Part shown: positions 7,701 through 14,731 of the stretch, in pieces | Layout of the letters: each line of letters opens with the position of its first letter | Numbering within the stretch: the stretch's first letter is position 1 | Assembly: GCA_022562935.1 (NCBI GenBank) | Contig: JADFOI010000023.1 | Span: 1 to 35,941 of the forward strand | Length of the DNA: 35,941 bases | DNA from: Acidobacteriota bacterium | GTDB taxonomy: Bacteria; Acidobacteriota; UBA6911; RPQK01; JADFOI01 | Reading direction: 5' to 3' | Translations under genes and position numbers: made by a program | Notes under the pieces: generated by a model | Database searches by the model: none | The model's input: only the letters and a program-made list of their open reading frames with translations | What the model was told of the DNA's origin: nothing

Positions 7701-9117
7701 CGATGCTGATGGGTATGTGTACGTTACGGGGCGAATCAAGGATGTCATTGTCACCGGTGCGGGCAAGAATGTGTACCCCGCCGATCTGGAAGCGATATAC
7801 CAGAGCATCCCTGCCATCAAGGAGATTTGCGTTCTGGGGGTAAAGAGCGGGCTCACGGAGGACATCCACGCTGTCTTGACCCCCAAGGCCGACCCTCCGG
7901 AGAGCCGCGGCCAGGCCGAGGTGAAGAAGGAGATTCAAAGGGAGATTCAAAGGATCGGAAAAGAGTTGCCCAGCTATCACCGGCTCCAATATATCCATGT
8001 CTGGTTTGAACCCTTACCCCGGAGCGATTTGGGAGAGGTCTGCAGAGAGGCCGTGCGGCGTATGCTCCTGGAAGAGCTTCAGCAGGACCGGCCACCTTCT
8101 GCGGAGGTTTCGCCAACACAGCCTGGCCAAGGGAACGGCCAAGAGGAAGAATTATTCCTGGAGCTCAGCCGGTTATCAGGCATCCCTCCCCAGGAAATCA
8201 GGGAAGACAGCCATCTTTATTCAGACCTGGGGTTAGATTCCCTGATGACGATCCAGCTTCTCTTATTTACCGAAAGTCACTTCGGGGTCTCCGTTTCCGA
8301 TCAGGTGGCGCCCACGCTGCAAACTGCGGGACAGTTGCTTGAGCAAATCCGCTTCCAGACCCCGGTAACTGACAAAGTAAGGGCAGAGAAAAGAAGAATC
8401 TGCTCGGCGCGGCCCTATGCCGAGCGTTCAGCAACCGACCGCTGGTTACTCAGCAGCAGCCACCGAGTTCTCAGATCGCTGTACCAAAAGTATTTCCGCT
8501 TGAAAGTGTATCACCAGGAACACCTTCCCGCCACGGGCCCCTACATCATTGCAGCCAATCATTCCAGCCATCTGGATGGTGGAGCAATGATCTCAGCCGT
8601 TAGCGAAGCGTTGGGCCCTCAGGAGGCCCAAAAAATGCACATCTTGGGGGCAAGAGATTACTTTTTCGACACCGCCCTGAAAAGCTGGTTTTTCAGCACG
8701 TTCTTGAATTTAGTGCCCGTTGACAGAGAAGAAACCTCACTGGCAGGCTTGCGGATGGTGAAGTCCATTCTGTCGGGTGGGGAATCCGTACTGATTTTCC
8801 CGGAGGGGACTCGCTCACGGACGGGCCAGCTGCAGGAGTTCAAGCCGGGTGTCGGCTTGATCGCGCAGGAATTGGGGGTGCCGGTTGTCCCTGCCTATAT
8901 TCAGGGGACCCATCGGGCCATGCCTGTGGGCCAAGCGCTCCCACACCGCCACGCAATCGAAGTGTTTTTTGCCCCTGCAATCCTGGTCGAAACGGCCCCT
9001 TCGGACGGCTCAGGAGACGCCACCAAGGATGAGCGCTATCGACGACTGGCGGAGGAGGTACGCGCCGGTATTGCTGGCCTCGCCAGGGGTTCCAACACCC
9101 AAGCAGCGAGTCGGTGA
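4756..9117 (+). CDS. Four-domain lipid enzyme: fatty acyl reductase - acyl-AMP ligase - ACP - PlsC acyltransferase (ElbD-like)
   Basis: One 1453-residue protein joins four lipid enzymes. Residues 1 to about 510 are a fatty acyl reductase: GATGFLG at 17-23 binds NAD(P)H, Y275 and K279 form the YxxxK pair, and the FAR C-terminal domain follows. Residues about 540-1105 are an ANL acyl-adenylating domain with GYGLTET and TGDLGWVDADGYVYVTGR. Residues about 1130-1200 are an acyl carrier domain with LGLDSL (Ser1162 for phosphopantetheine). Residues about 1225-1440 are a PlsC-type acyltransferase with H1269-D1274 (HX4D) and FPEGTR. The layout recalls the myxobacterial ether-lipid enzyme ElbD; this is from memory. 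The ligase P-loop (723-733) and A10 motif (Glu1094 in place of Lys) are unusual. It overlaps the kinase gene by 4 bases. Wax or alcohol synthesis is an alternative role. Confidence 0.87.
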   Translation: MNRIQEALEHKTIFITGATGFLGQPLVEKILRIAPRVERLYLLIRPKVQLGGQTMTAEERLTKELFQSNVFDRLRRFYGDKSRAFLEEKLVAVSGDISQEGLGIDEALRSRLQEEVDIVINSAAAVSFDAPLNEALAVNVLSAGRIAEFASSCKKVVLIHVSTAYVNGANSYSVPETVHHATSSSESEPLHPKGKFTDVAREVEHIRKMISQVEESSRDPKVREGLLKELRKPRRRGKGMTRAAKLESLRKKWLQSRLMEEGMKWARQRGWNDTYTYTKALGEQMVLGARNEVPTVVIRPSVIESSLSEPSPGWLDGLRMADPLIVAIGKGRLRSLPLDANVILDLVPVDLVVNALLATIPRAAQEGGVKVYHVATGAKNPVTLGELHRLVYEYFQKNPLLDRRGEPIRIKPLKFPKQSTFRLQHKLKTVSLETAERTLRKLPFSRRTEKVKRKISSAKMAYDKLYYYGEIYRPYLNLNCRFEVDNTLELFNSLNEEEKELLNFDIERLNWRHYIQNVHIPGVKKHVLKLEGVGALSVEDTASWDALTINTLVERSAERFPTKTALQIKREGYWQRFTYKDLHESAQKMGQAFLKMGLHKGDRVVLYSENTPEWGAAYLGAASIGVVVVPLDAQTWHKEVWAVARFTQSRALLASEYCLSRLAPEALKENEAREFPVTLLNVNQRCRPFTLKEYPRSTQPPRQEATLKEKIEVKPDDLASIIFTNSTAVDPKGALHTHRNFITNLLGVNHHLPVTESDQLLSVLPLSHALEFTCGFLMAIYGGATVTYIHSLKPKVILESMQETGTTCMLGVPTLYALIRDDIERRILRTPKSALKSNLLNTSKRVSQSVERTLGKNIGRQLFSRLHREFGGQIRLFVSGGSALGEELYDEFKVLGMPIYEGYGLTETAPVLTVNPFRRSRKGSAGKPLPGVEIRIFHPDKEGIGEIIAQSPSLMKGYYNNPAATEAVIKEGWFHTGDLGWVDADGYVYVTGRIKDVIVTGAGKNVYPADLEAIYQSIPAIKEICVLGVKSGLTEDIHAVLTPKADPPESRGQAEVKKEIQREIQRIGKELPSYHRLQYIHVWFEPLPRSDLGEVCREAVRRMLLEELQQDRPPSAEVSPTQPGQGNGQEEELFLELSRLSGIPPQEIREDSHLYSDLGLDSLMTIQLLLFTESHFGVSVSDQVAPTLQTAGQLLEQIRFQTPVTDKVRAEKRRICSARPYAERSATDRWLLSSSHRVLRSLYQKYFRLKVYHQEHLPATGPYIIAANHSSHLDGGAMISAVSEALGPQEAQKMHILGARDYFFDTALKSWFFSTFLNLVPVDREETSLAGLRMVKSILSGGESVLIFPEGTRSRTGQLQEFKPGVGLIAQELGVPVVPAYIQGTHRAMPVGQALPHRHAIEVFFAPAILVETAPSDGSGDATKDERYRRLAEEVRAGIAGLARGSNTQAASR

Positions 9118-9135
9118 AAGGTCGAAGGAATTCCT

Positions 9136-9834
9136 ATGACTGTCCAGGCGGCAGCCTTTTTCGATGTCGATGGCACCATTCTCGAGGGAAACATTGTTCG
9201 CTATTATGCCTACCTACGCACCTGCAAAATGACCCAGCTGGGAAAGGCTTTGTGGATCGCCCTGTTTCTTCCCAAGGTTCCCTATTACATGTTGCTCGAT
9301 GCGTTTAGCCGCCGCCGTTTCAGTCAGGCCTTTTATCGCAACTATACAAACCTGAGCCCGACCCAGTTGGACGGCTTGGCTCAGGATCACTTCAGAGCAC
9401 TCATGCAACCTCGCATTTACCCCGGGTCCCTCGATCAATTGAGAAAGCATCAGGACCGCAACGACCTGATTGTTTTGGTGACCAATTCTCTCGAGACCCT
9501 GGTCAAGCCGCTGGCCGACCAGATTCAGGCCTCGGCCATGATCGCGGCACGCTTGCGCCAGCAAGACGGCGCTTTCACAGGAGAGTTGGAAAAGGGCCCG
9601 CTGACCGATCGGAGTAAAGCTGAGGCCATTGTTGCATTTAGCAAGGAACGCCAGCTGGATTTATCGAGGTGCTATGCTTACGCTGACAGTATGGACGACA
9701 TCCCGATGCTGGAAACCGCAGGACATGCCAGAGTCGTGAACCCAGGAAAACGACTGCGAAAGATTGCCCTGGCAAAAAAGTGGAAAATCCTGATCTGGAA
9801 TCTTGGGGAAAGTAAGAAAGAACGCACCTCTTGA
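9136..9834 (+). CDS. HAD-IB family phosphatase (SerB-like)
   Basis: This is a haloacid-dehalogenase superfamily phosphatase, subclass IB. The 232 residues start with the nucleophile motif FFDVDGTILEGN (Asp10, Asp12), continue with VLVTNSLETLVKPLAD (motif II, Thr/Ser) and a conserved Lys, and end with YADSMDDIPMLE (motif IV acidic pair). HAD-IB members often accompany PlsC acyltransferases and are thought to act on phospho-lipids or phospho-head groups. Here it directly follows the four-domain enzyme, separated by 18 bases with an AAGGAA site. Its stop overlaps the next gene by 4 bases. A role in dephosphorylating a lipid intermediate is inference. It is too divergent to call as phosphoserine phosphatase. 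Confidence 0.85.
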   Translation: MTVQAAAFFDVDGTILEGNIVRYYAYLRTCKMTQLGKALWIALFLPKVPYYMLLDAFSRRRFSQAFYRNYTNLSPTQLDGLAQDHFRALMQPRIYPGSLDQLRKHQDRNDLIVLVTNSLETLVKPLADQIQASAMIAARLRQQDGAFTGELEKGPLTDRSKAEAIVAFSKERQLDLSRCYAYADSMDDIPMLETAGHARVVNPGKRLRKIALAKKWKILIWNLGESKKERTS

Positions 9835-11030
9835 AAGTATGGGCCATTCAATACATCAAGAGCGTTCCCCGCTACTTGGCGGTGCGCTTACTGGGAACCC
9901 GCTGGCCGCGGGTAGCTACTTCTCTGTTCGCTTGCATCCGTCTTGGCCGGATTGAGCAACCGAGCCTGCCGGGGAGTGAGTGGGTTCGAGTGCGACCCAT
10001 TCTTAGCGGCATCTGCGGTTCCGATCTGGCCACGATTACCGCGAAAGGCAGTGTCTATTTTTCCCCGCTCACCTCGTGTCCGTTTGTTTTAGGGCACGAG
10101 GTGGTCGGAGAGATTATCGAGGCGGGAAAGCAAGCAGGGGTGCCAAAAGAGGGAGACAGGGTGGTGCTGGAACCACCCTTGACCTGCGAAATTCGCGGCA
10201 TCGCCAGAAAGTGTGAACCCTGCCAGACAGGAAACAGTTCTCTTTGCGTGAATTTCAACGGAGGTGACATTTCAGCGGGGATTCAGACGGGCTATTGCCG
10301 GGATACGGGCGGTGGTTGGAGTGAGAGCTTTGTGGCTCACTACAAACAACTCCACCCAGTCCCTGACCAACTTTCCAATGAACAGGCTGTGATTGCGGAG
10401 CCACTGAGTTGTGCGTTGCAGGCCGTGCGGAAGGCTCCATTGGCAGATGACTGCACGGTCCTCATTCTGGGATGTGGTTCCATGGGAGCCCTCACGCTGG
10501 CAGCAATCCGAGGGGTGGGAAGTGCCTGTCGTGTTGTCATGGTAGCCAAACATCCCCACCAGCGGGAGGTTGCCGATCGTCTGGGCGCCGATGTTGTGGT
10601 TCAAGCAGGAGCACCTTACCCGAAACTCGCGCAAATTCTGAACGCCCGCTTGTATAACCCGGAGTTTGGAAGGCCTACTGCAGTTGGAGGTGCCGATATC
10701 TGTTTTGACTGCGTGGGGTCAGGACGAACCATTGACGACGCCCTGCGGTTTACGCGCGGCGGGGGCTCGGTTATTCTGGTCGGCATGCCGGGCATTCCAC
10801 GCCATATCGACTGGACAGCAATTTGGCACAAGGAGCTCGTGGTCAGAGGCAGCTACACCAGCGAGCCCGCCACTTTCCGGAGAGCGTTGGAGCTCTTGGT
10901 TGCCCAGAGGGATAGCCTGGCTGGGATCGTGGGAGCGAAATTTCCTCTGAAGGACTATCGAGCCGCGGTCCAGTGTGCTCTGAACACGGGTCAGTCGAAG
11001 GTCATCAAAACGGTGTTTCAATTCGAGTGA
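9831..11030 (+). CDS. Zinc-dependent medium-chain alcohol dehydrogenase
   Basis: This 399-residue MDR-family oxidoreductase interconverts an alcohol and a carbonyl with NAD(P). Catalytic-zinc elements are SGICGSDLATI and FVLGHEVVGEI. A structural-zinc-like Cys cluster (CEIRGIARKCEPCQTGNSSLC) follows. The Rossmann fold shows VLILGCGSMGALTLAAIRG, and later GGGSVILVGMP. The cluster spacing differs from classical alcohol dehydrogenase. The start is a TTG at 9831 whose bases overlap the HAD stop (TTGA), which implies coupled translation. In this operon it could reduce or oxidise a fatty aldehyde/alcohol or a keto-glycerolipid. That substrate is inference from the neighbours. Confidence 0.85.
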   Translation: MKVWAIQYIKSVPRYLAVRLLGTRWPRVATSLFACIRLGRIEQPSLPGSEWVRVRPILSGICGSDLATITAKGSVYFSPLTSCPFVLGHEVVGEIIEAGKQAGVPKEGDRVVLEPPLTCEIRGIARKCEPCQTGNSSLCVNFNGGDISAGIQTGYCRDTGGGWSESFVAHYKQLHPVPDQLSNEQAVIAEPLSCALQAVRKAPLADDCTVLILGCGSMGALTLAAIRGVGSACRVVMVAKHPHQREVADRLGADVVVQAGAPYPKLAQILNARLYNPEFGRPTAVGGADICFDCVGSGRTIDDALRFTRGGGSVILVGMPGIPRHIDWTAIWHKELVVRGSYTSEPATFRRALELLVAQRDSLAGIVGAKFPLKDYRAAVQCALNTGQSKVIKTVFQFE

Positions 11031-11046
11031 GGTAGCCCGCACAGCC

Positions 11047-12621
11047 ATGAGTAACGACTGCATCTATTACACAAAGCCGGGCGAGAAGCTGTTGTTTCAC
11101 TACGCGGAACACTTCTTATATGAGGAGGTACCCGAGGGAACCCGCGTTGTTTATGCCCCGCCTCCTTTGGAAGCCATCACGGCCGTCAAGGCTGCGACGG
11201 AGCAAGCCATTGAGAATCCCCTGGGATGCCCACCTCTCTCGGCACAGCTGAGACCAGGGATGAAGGTAACGGTTGCTTTTGATGACCTCTCGTTGCCTCT
11301 GCCTCCGATGCGAAGGCCGGACCTGCGACAGTTGATCTTGGAAGTGGTGTTGGAAAAACTGGCAAGTAGCGGAGTCACGGACATCCACCTGATTGTGGCA
11401 ACGGGCTTGCATCGAAGAATGACAGAGGCGGAAATCCGCCACTGTGTTGGGGCAAGGGTGCTTGCTGCGTTTTATCCCGATAGATTGTACAACCACGATG
11501 CGGAGGATAAGGAAAACATCGAGTACCTTGGAGAGACGGAAAAGGGAGAGATCGTTGAGATCAACGGCCGGGCAGCGCAATCTGATCTTCTCATCTATGT
11601 CAACATGAACCTGTCCAGCATGGACGGTGGAAACAAATCTATTCTCACCGGACTTTCCACCTACCGCAGTCTGAAGCATCACCACAACGTTCATGCCCTC
11701 ATGCACTCCCAATCCTATATGCATCCTCCCAGTTCGGAGCTCCATCATGTGCTGGACCGCATGGGGGAGGTCCTCGAGGAGAACCAGAATATTTTCCACA
11801 TCGAAACCACAATGGACACCAACACATTTCCCAAGGCTTTCGGTTTTCTCCTAAAGCAGGAACGCCACCTCAATGCATTCGATAAGCTTAACTTGCATGT
11901 TAGTAGGGGGGTTCTGGCGATGACGCCGGCCTCAGTCAGGCGCAAGGCTTTCATGCAGATGCGGGCCCCCTACGGGATGACCAGCATCCAGGCGGGAAGG
12001 AACGACTCGGTGCATGAAAAGACCCTTCAAAATGTGTTGAAGCAACAGGTCGTGCCGGTTAAAGGGCAGTCCGATGTTCTCCTGGCGGGAGTTCCCTATA
12101 TCGGCCCCTATAACGTCAATTCCATGATGAATCCTCTGTTGATCGTGAACTTGACGGCGGGTTACCTTTTTAACCTCTATATCGGAAAACCGTTGGTCCG
12201 TAGAGGTGGGGTCATGATCCTCTTTCATCCCCTGGATCGGATGTTTCATCCCCTTCACCATCCTTCCTATATCGAGTTCTTTGATCGTGTCCTGACTCAG
12301 ACCAAGGTGGCCGCTGAAATCGAGAAATATGAAGAGGAGTTCGCTTTTAATGAGCGCTACATTGACCTTTACCGGAATTCTTATGCTTACCACGGAGCCC
12401 ACCCGTTTTACATGTGGTATTGGGGGTGCTATGCGATGGAGTATTTGAGCAAAATCATTGTGGTAAAGGCGCGGGATAAAGAAGTTGCTACCACCCTTGG
12501 ATTCGATACCGCAAAGAGCCTTCCGGAAGCCATCGAGATGGCACAGTCCGCACTCAGCCAGAGGAGTGTTTCCATCACCCAGTTCCACTGGCCCCCCTTG
12601 TGGCTGTGCGAAGTTTCGTAG
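11047..12621 (+). CDS. LarA-like (DUF2088) protein, lactate-racemase family
   Basis: The 524-residue protein shows the LarA N-domain pattern: VTVAFDDLSLPLPP (a variant of the DDxTRPxP motif), IVATGLHRRMTEAEI, YNHDAEDKENIEYLG, and GGNKSILTGL. LarA itself is a nickel-pincer lactate racemase. Many relatives act on other 2-hydroxy acids or are uncharacterised, and this one is longer than typical LarA (about 420 residues). A C-terminal extension rich in aromatic residues and His (for example HGAHPFYMWYWGCYAMEYL) is not familiar to me. It lies 16 bases after the dehydrogenase and ends 3 bases before a strong terminator, so it is the last gene of the operon. Its role in lipid metabolism is unknown. 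Confidence 0.75.
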   Translation: MSNDCIYYTKPGEKLLFHYAEHFLYEEVPEGTRVVYAPPPLEAITAVKAATEQAIENPLGCPPLSAQLRPGMKVTVAFDDLSLPLPPMRRPDLRQLILEVVLEKLASSGVTDIHLIVATGLHRRMTEAEIRHCVGARVLAAFYPDRLYNHDAEDKENIEYLGETEKGEIVEINGRAAQSDLLIYVNMNLSSMDGGNKSILTGLSTYRSLKHHHNVHALMHSQSYMHPPSSELHHVLDRMGEVLEENQNIFHIETTMDTNTFPKAFGFLLKQERHLNAFDKLNLHVSRGVLAMTPASVRRKAFMQMRAPYGMTSIQAGRNDSVHEKTLQNVLKQQVVPVKGQSDVLLAGVPYIGPYNVNSMMNPLLIVNLTAGYLFNLYIGKPLVRRGGVMILFHPLDRMFHPLHHPSYIEFFDRVLTQTKVAAEIEKYEEEFAFNERYIDLYRNSYAYHGAHPFYMWYWGCYAMEYLSKIIVVKARDKEVATTLGFDTAKSLPEAIEMAQSALSQRSVSITQFHWPPLWLCEVS

Positions 12622-12624
12622 CCC

Positions 12625-12687
12625 GTTCAGAGCTTAGAGAGATTAGGGGCAGGCCTTTAGGGGCCCTAATCTCTCTAAGCTCTGAAC
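12625..12687 (+). terminator. Perfect 24-bp hairpin ending the lipid operon
   Basis: The arms 12625-12648 and 12664-12687 are perfectly complementary over 24 bp (GTTCAGAGCTTAGAGAGATT.. and its complement) around a 15-base loop. It begins 3 bases after the LarA-like stop. There is no long T-run, so termination may rely on the stem or Rho. It could also protect the 3' end of the operon transcript. Confidence 0.75.
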
Positions 12688-12749
12688 TTCTTTGAAACTT
12701 GTCTCCTCTGAAAGCATCTTTAGACTGAAATCTAGAAGAGGAGAAATCT

Positions 12750-13514
12750 ATGTTCAGACATCCGACTATCTTTCCGATTCTCTTGTTGATCGGCCTTTTT
12801 GCCTGCAGTGGGACTTCAGAGGAGGCCCAACAACCGGCCGAGCAGTCCCTTTCCGATCCAGCTGAAAGCGAAGCAGCATCCCTGCCTGACGAGCCGCAGC
12901 CAGGGTCAGGAGCTGAAGTTTCTTCTCCGCCGGCTGAGCAGCAGCAGGAGTCTGTGAGCGAATCCGTAGCCGCCGAACCACTCTCCCCACCTGAACCTTT
13001 AACCATCAGGGTGCCTGTGGGGACCGTGCTGGAGGTCCGCTTGGCAGAGCCGATGAGTACCCGGACCCATAAAGCCGGCGATGAGTTCGTCGCCATCCTG
13101 GACCAGGATGTGGTGGTTGATGAAAAGGTGGTGTTTCCAGAGGGAACGAAAGCCTATGGTACTCTGTTGGCCGTCGAAGGGTCAGGCCGGGTCGAGGGCC
13201 GGGCCGAGATGACCTTTACCCTGACAGAACTTCGCCTTCGGGAAGAACCGCATCGGATCAAGACCGGAAATATTACCATTCAGGCGGAAGGAACCCAGGG
13301 CCGGGATGCCAAGGTCATCGGAGGAGCTGCCGGCGTGGGGGCATTGCTGGGTGGAATTATCGGGGGTAAAAAGGGTGCCGCCGTCGGTGCCGCAGTTGGA
13401 GGCGGGGCCGGAACGGCCACCGTGTTGACCACCAAGGGCAAGGAAGTCGAATTTCAGCCTGAGCACAAGTTCAGCTTTAGTTTGAGCCGGGAAGTTGTAG
13501 TGACACTCCCCTAG
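12750..13514 (+). CDS. Lipoprotein with C-terminal glycine zipper
   Basis: The 254-residue protein has a signal peptide with a lipobox (LLLIGLFAC, Cys19), so it is probably lipid-anchored in the envelope. A Pro/Glu/Ser-rich linker (about 20-85) follows. A beta-rich domain starts with TIRVPVGTVLEVRLAEPM and includes VVFPEGTKAYGTLLAVEGSG. Near residues 188-224 is a glycine zipper (IGGAAGVGALLGGIIGGKKG) like those that insert into or pack against membranes. A strong site (GAGGAG) precedes the ATG. It stands alone between the operon terminator and tRNA-Ser. I know similar proteins from Acidobacteria without an assigned function. Confidence 0.85.
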   Translation: MFRHPTIFPILLLIGLFACSGTSEEAQQPAEQSLSDPAESEAASLPDEPQPGSGAEVSSPPAEQQQESVSESVAAEPLSPPEPLTIRVPVGTVLEVRLAEPMSTRTHKAGDEFVAILDQDVVVDEKVVFPEGTKAYGTLLAVEGSGRVEGRAEMTFTLTELRLREEPHRIKTGNITIQAEGTQGRDAKVIGGAAGVGALLGGIIGGKKGAAVGAAVGGGAGTATVLTTKGKEVEFQPEHKFSFSLSREVVVTLP

Positions 13515-13549
13515 CCGGGACGAGACACTCGGCACTGCTGAGGATAGGT

Positions 13550-13578
13550 TTGACCGGAACTTCCGCATTTTCTACAAT
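13550..13578 (+). promoter_or_regulatory. Sigma-70 promoter of tRNA-Ser
   Basis: TTGACC (13550-13555) and TACAAT (13573-13578) are separated by exactly 17 bases, 5/6 matches each. Transcription would start about 30 bases upstream of the tRNA. It is the best-looking promoter in this part of the window. Confidence 0.65.
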
Positions 13579-13618
13579 ACAGCATCCTTTCGGAGCACTG
13601 TAGGAGTTGTTCCCATTC

Positions 13619-13708
<90 letters not shown>

Positions 13709-13722
13709 GGCTTTTTCGACCC

Positions 13723-13756
13723 CATCCAGGACTCCCACAGAGTCCTACCCTGGATG
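13723..13756 (+). terminator. Hairpin downstream of tRNA-Ser
   Basis: CATCCA-GGACTC and GAGTCC-(TACCC)-TGGATG form a two-part stem with a 5-base loop and a 5-base bulge. It may end the tRNA transcript or separate it from the structured element that follows. A T-run (CTTTTTCG, 13711-13718) lies upstream, not downstream. Confidence 0.35.
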
Positions 13757-13759
13757 ATG

Positions 13760-13864
13760 TCTAGGTTCTCTTCGGTACAGTAGAGGATTGATGCCTGATC
13801 CGGGCTAACAAGGCAGCACCTCTGACAGGCGCTTGAATGAAGTAGGCGTGGGGGAGAACCTGGA
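13760..13864 (+). ncRNA. Possible small structured RNA (SRP/4.5S-like candidate)
   Basis: The ends 13760-13770 (TCTAGGTTCTC) and 13854-13864 (GAGAACCTGGA) pair over 11 bp with one G-U, enclosing a 105-nt element. Inside, AGAGG/CCTCT and TGCCT/AGGCA stack toward an apex GATCCGGGCTAACA. The size, hairpin shape and position after tRNA-Ser resemble bacterial small SRP RNA. The apex segment TCCGG..AAGG-CAGCAC is only loosely like the TCCGGAAGGAAGCAGC signature, and the GTCAGG part is missing, so the identity is uncertain. The rest of this gap (13865-14044) shows no gene; an AGGAG/CTCCT hairpin near 13920-13942 could be the minus-strand pcm terminator. Confidence 0.35.
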
Positions 13865-14044
13865 GTGGACAGGCGGGGAGGCAGCCAGTAAATGGGGGTG
13901 CTCCATTGGGCTTTCAAGAAGGAGAAAAGATACTGTCTCCTCCCCACACCATCTGTTTATCCATAGACGTCAGACTTGCGAAAAGGTTCATTAAAATCCC
14001 ATCGGCCCGCTTGCGAGAGATGGCCTGATCCCGACTTTAGAGAA

Positions 14045-14731
14045 CTAGGAGTCCTTCCGCAACTTCCCCCATTTTGTTCTCGGGTTCCTCCCCCATCCGT
14101 ATTCACCAATGAGAGGCACGAAAGTGCAACGTTCACCACGCTCCTGATGGAATCCTTTTGGACTCCTTCTGACCACGTAAAGGACGTGAGAGTAGCCCTC
14201 CTCCAGCGGGATCACCAGTCTCCCCCTGATGGCCAACTGATCCAGCAGCGGCGCGGGAATCTCGGGGGCGCCCGCCGTGATGAGAATGATGTCAAAGGGA
14301 GCTTCTTCCTCCCATCCCAAGGTACCGTTTCCCAGTCGGGCGTGGATCTTATCGTAATGGAGCTGGCGCAAGGTCTCTCGAGCCTGCTCAAGAAGCTCCG
14401 GGATTCTTTCAATGGTATAGACTTCCGCGCCCAGTTCAGCCAGGATGGCACTTTGATAACCACTTCCGGTACCGATCTCCAGGACTCGATCACCCGGGGC
14501 AACCTCGGCCGATAGGGTCATGAGGGCAGTCATATAGGGTTGGCTAATTGTTTGCCCCTCTCCAATGGGCGAAGGACCATCTGTATAGGCCTCACTTCTC
14601 AGGTTCCTGGGAAGGAACTGGTGCCGTGGAACTTTGCTAAAGGCCTCCAGTAGCTGAGAGTTGTGAATACCCCTTTTCTTCAATTGACTCTCGACCATGC
14701 GCTCCCGCTCGATTTGATAAGGATCACTCAT
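14045..14731 (-). CDS. pcm: Protein-L-isoaspartate O-methyltransferase
   Basis: Pcm methylates isoaspartyl residues in damaged proteins using SAM, starting their repair. The 228 residues include the hallmark GEGQTISQPYMTALM, then the SAM motif VLEIGTGSGYQSAILAELG, and PFDIILITAGAPEIPAPL further on. The ATG at 14731 is preferred over one 30 bases upstream because it overlaps the rnhB stop in the ATGA arrangement and matches the usual family start. It is the last gene of the CBM9-like/rnhB/pcm unit. The C-terminal tail after the core is short and Lys/Arg-rich. Confidence 0.94.
   Translation of the reverse strand: MSDPYQIERERMVESQLKKRGIHNSQLLEAFSKVPRHQFLPRNLRSEAYTDGPSPIGEGQTISQPYMTALMTLSAEVAPGDRVLEIGTGSGYQSAILAELGAEVYTIERIPELLEQARETLRQLHYDKIHARLGNGTLGWEEEAPFDIILITAGAPEIPAPLLDQLAIRGRLVIPLEEGYSHVLYVVRRSPKGFHQERGERCTFVPLIGEYGWGRNPRTKWGKLRKDS

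Noticed and set aside
11116-11799. A 227-codon minus frame inside the LarA-like gene
   Set aside because: Shadow frame; the plus-strand reading carries the conserved motifs.
4756-12621. In-frame UGA (selenocysteine) in the lipid operon enzymes
   Set aside because: Prompted by selC nearby; all genes read through without internal UGA and end at ordinary stops.
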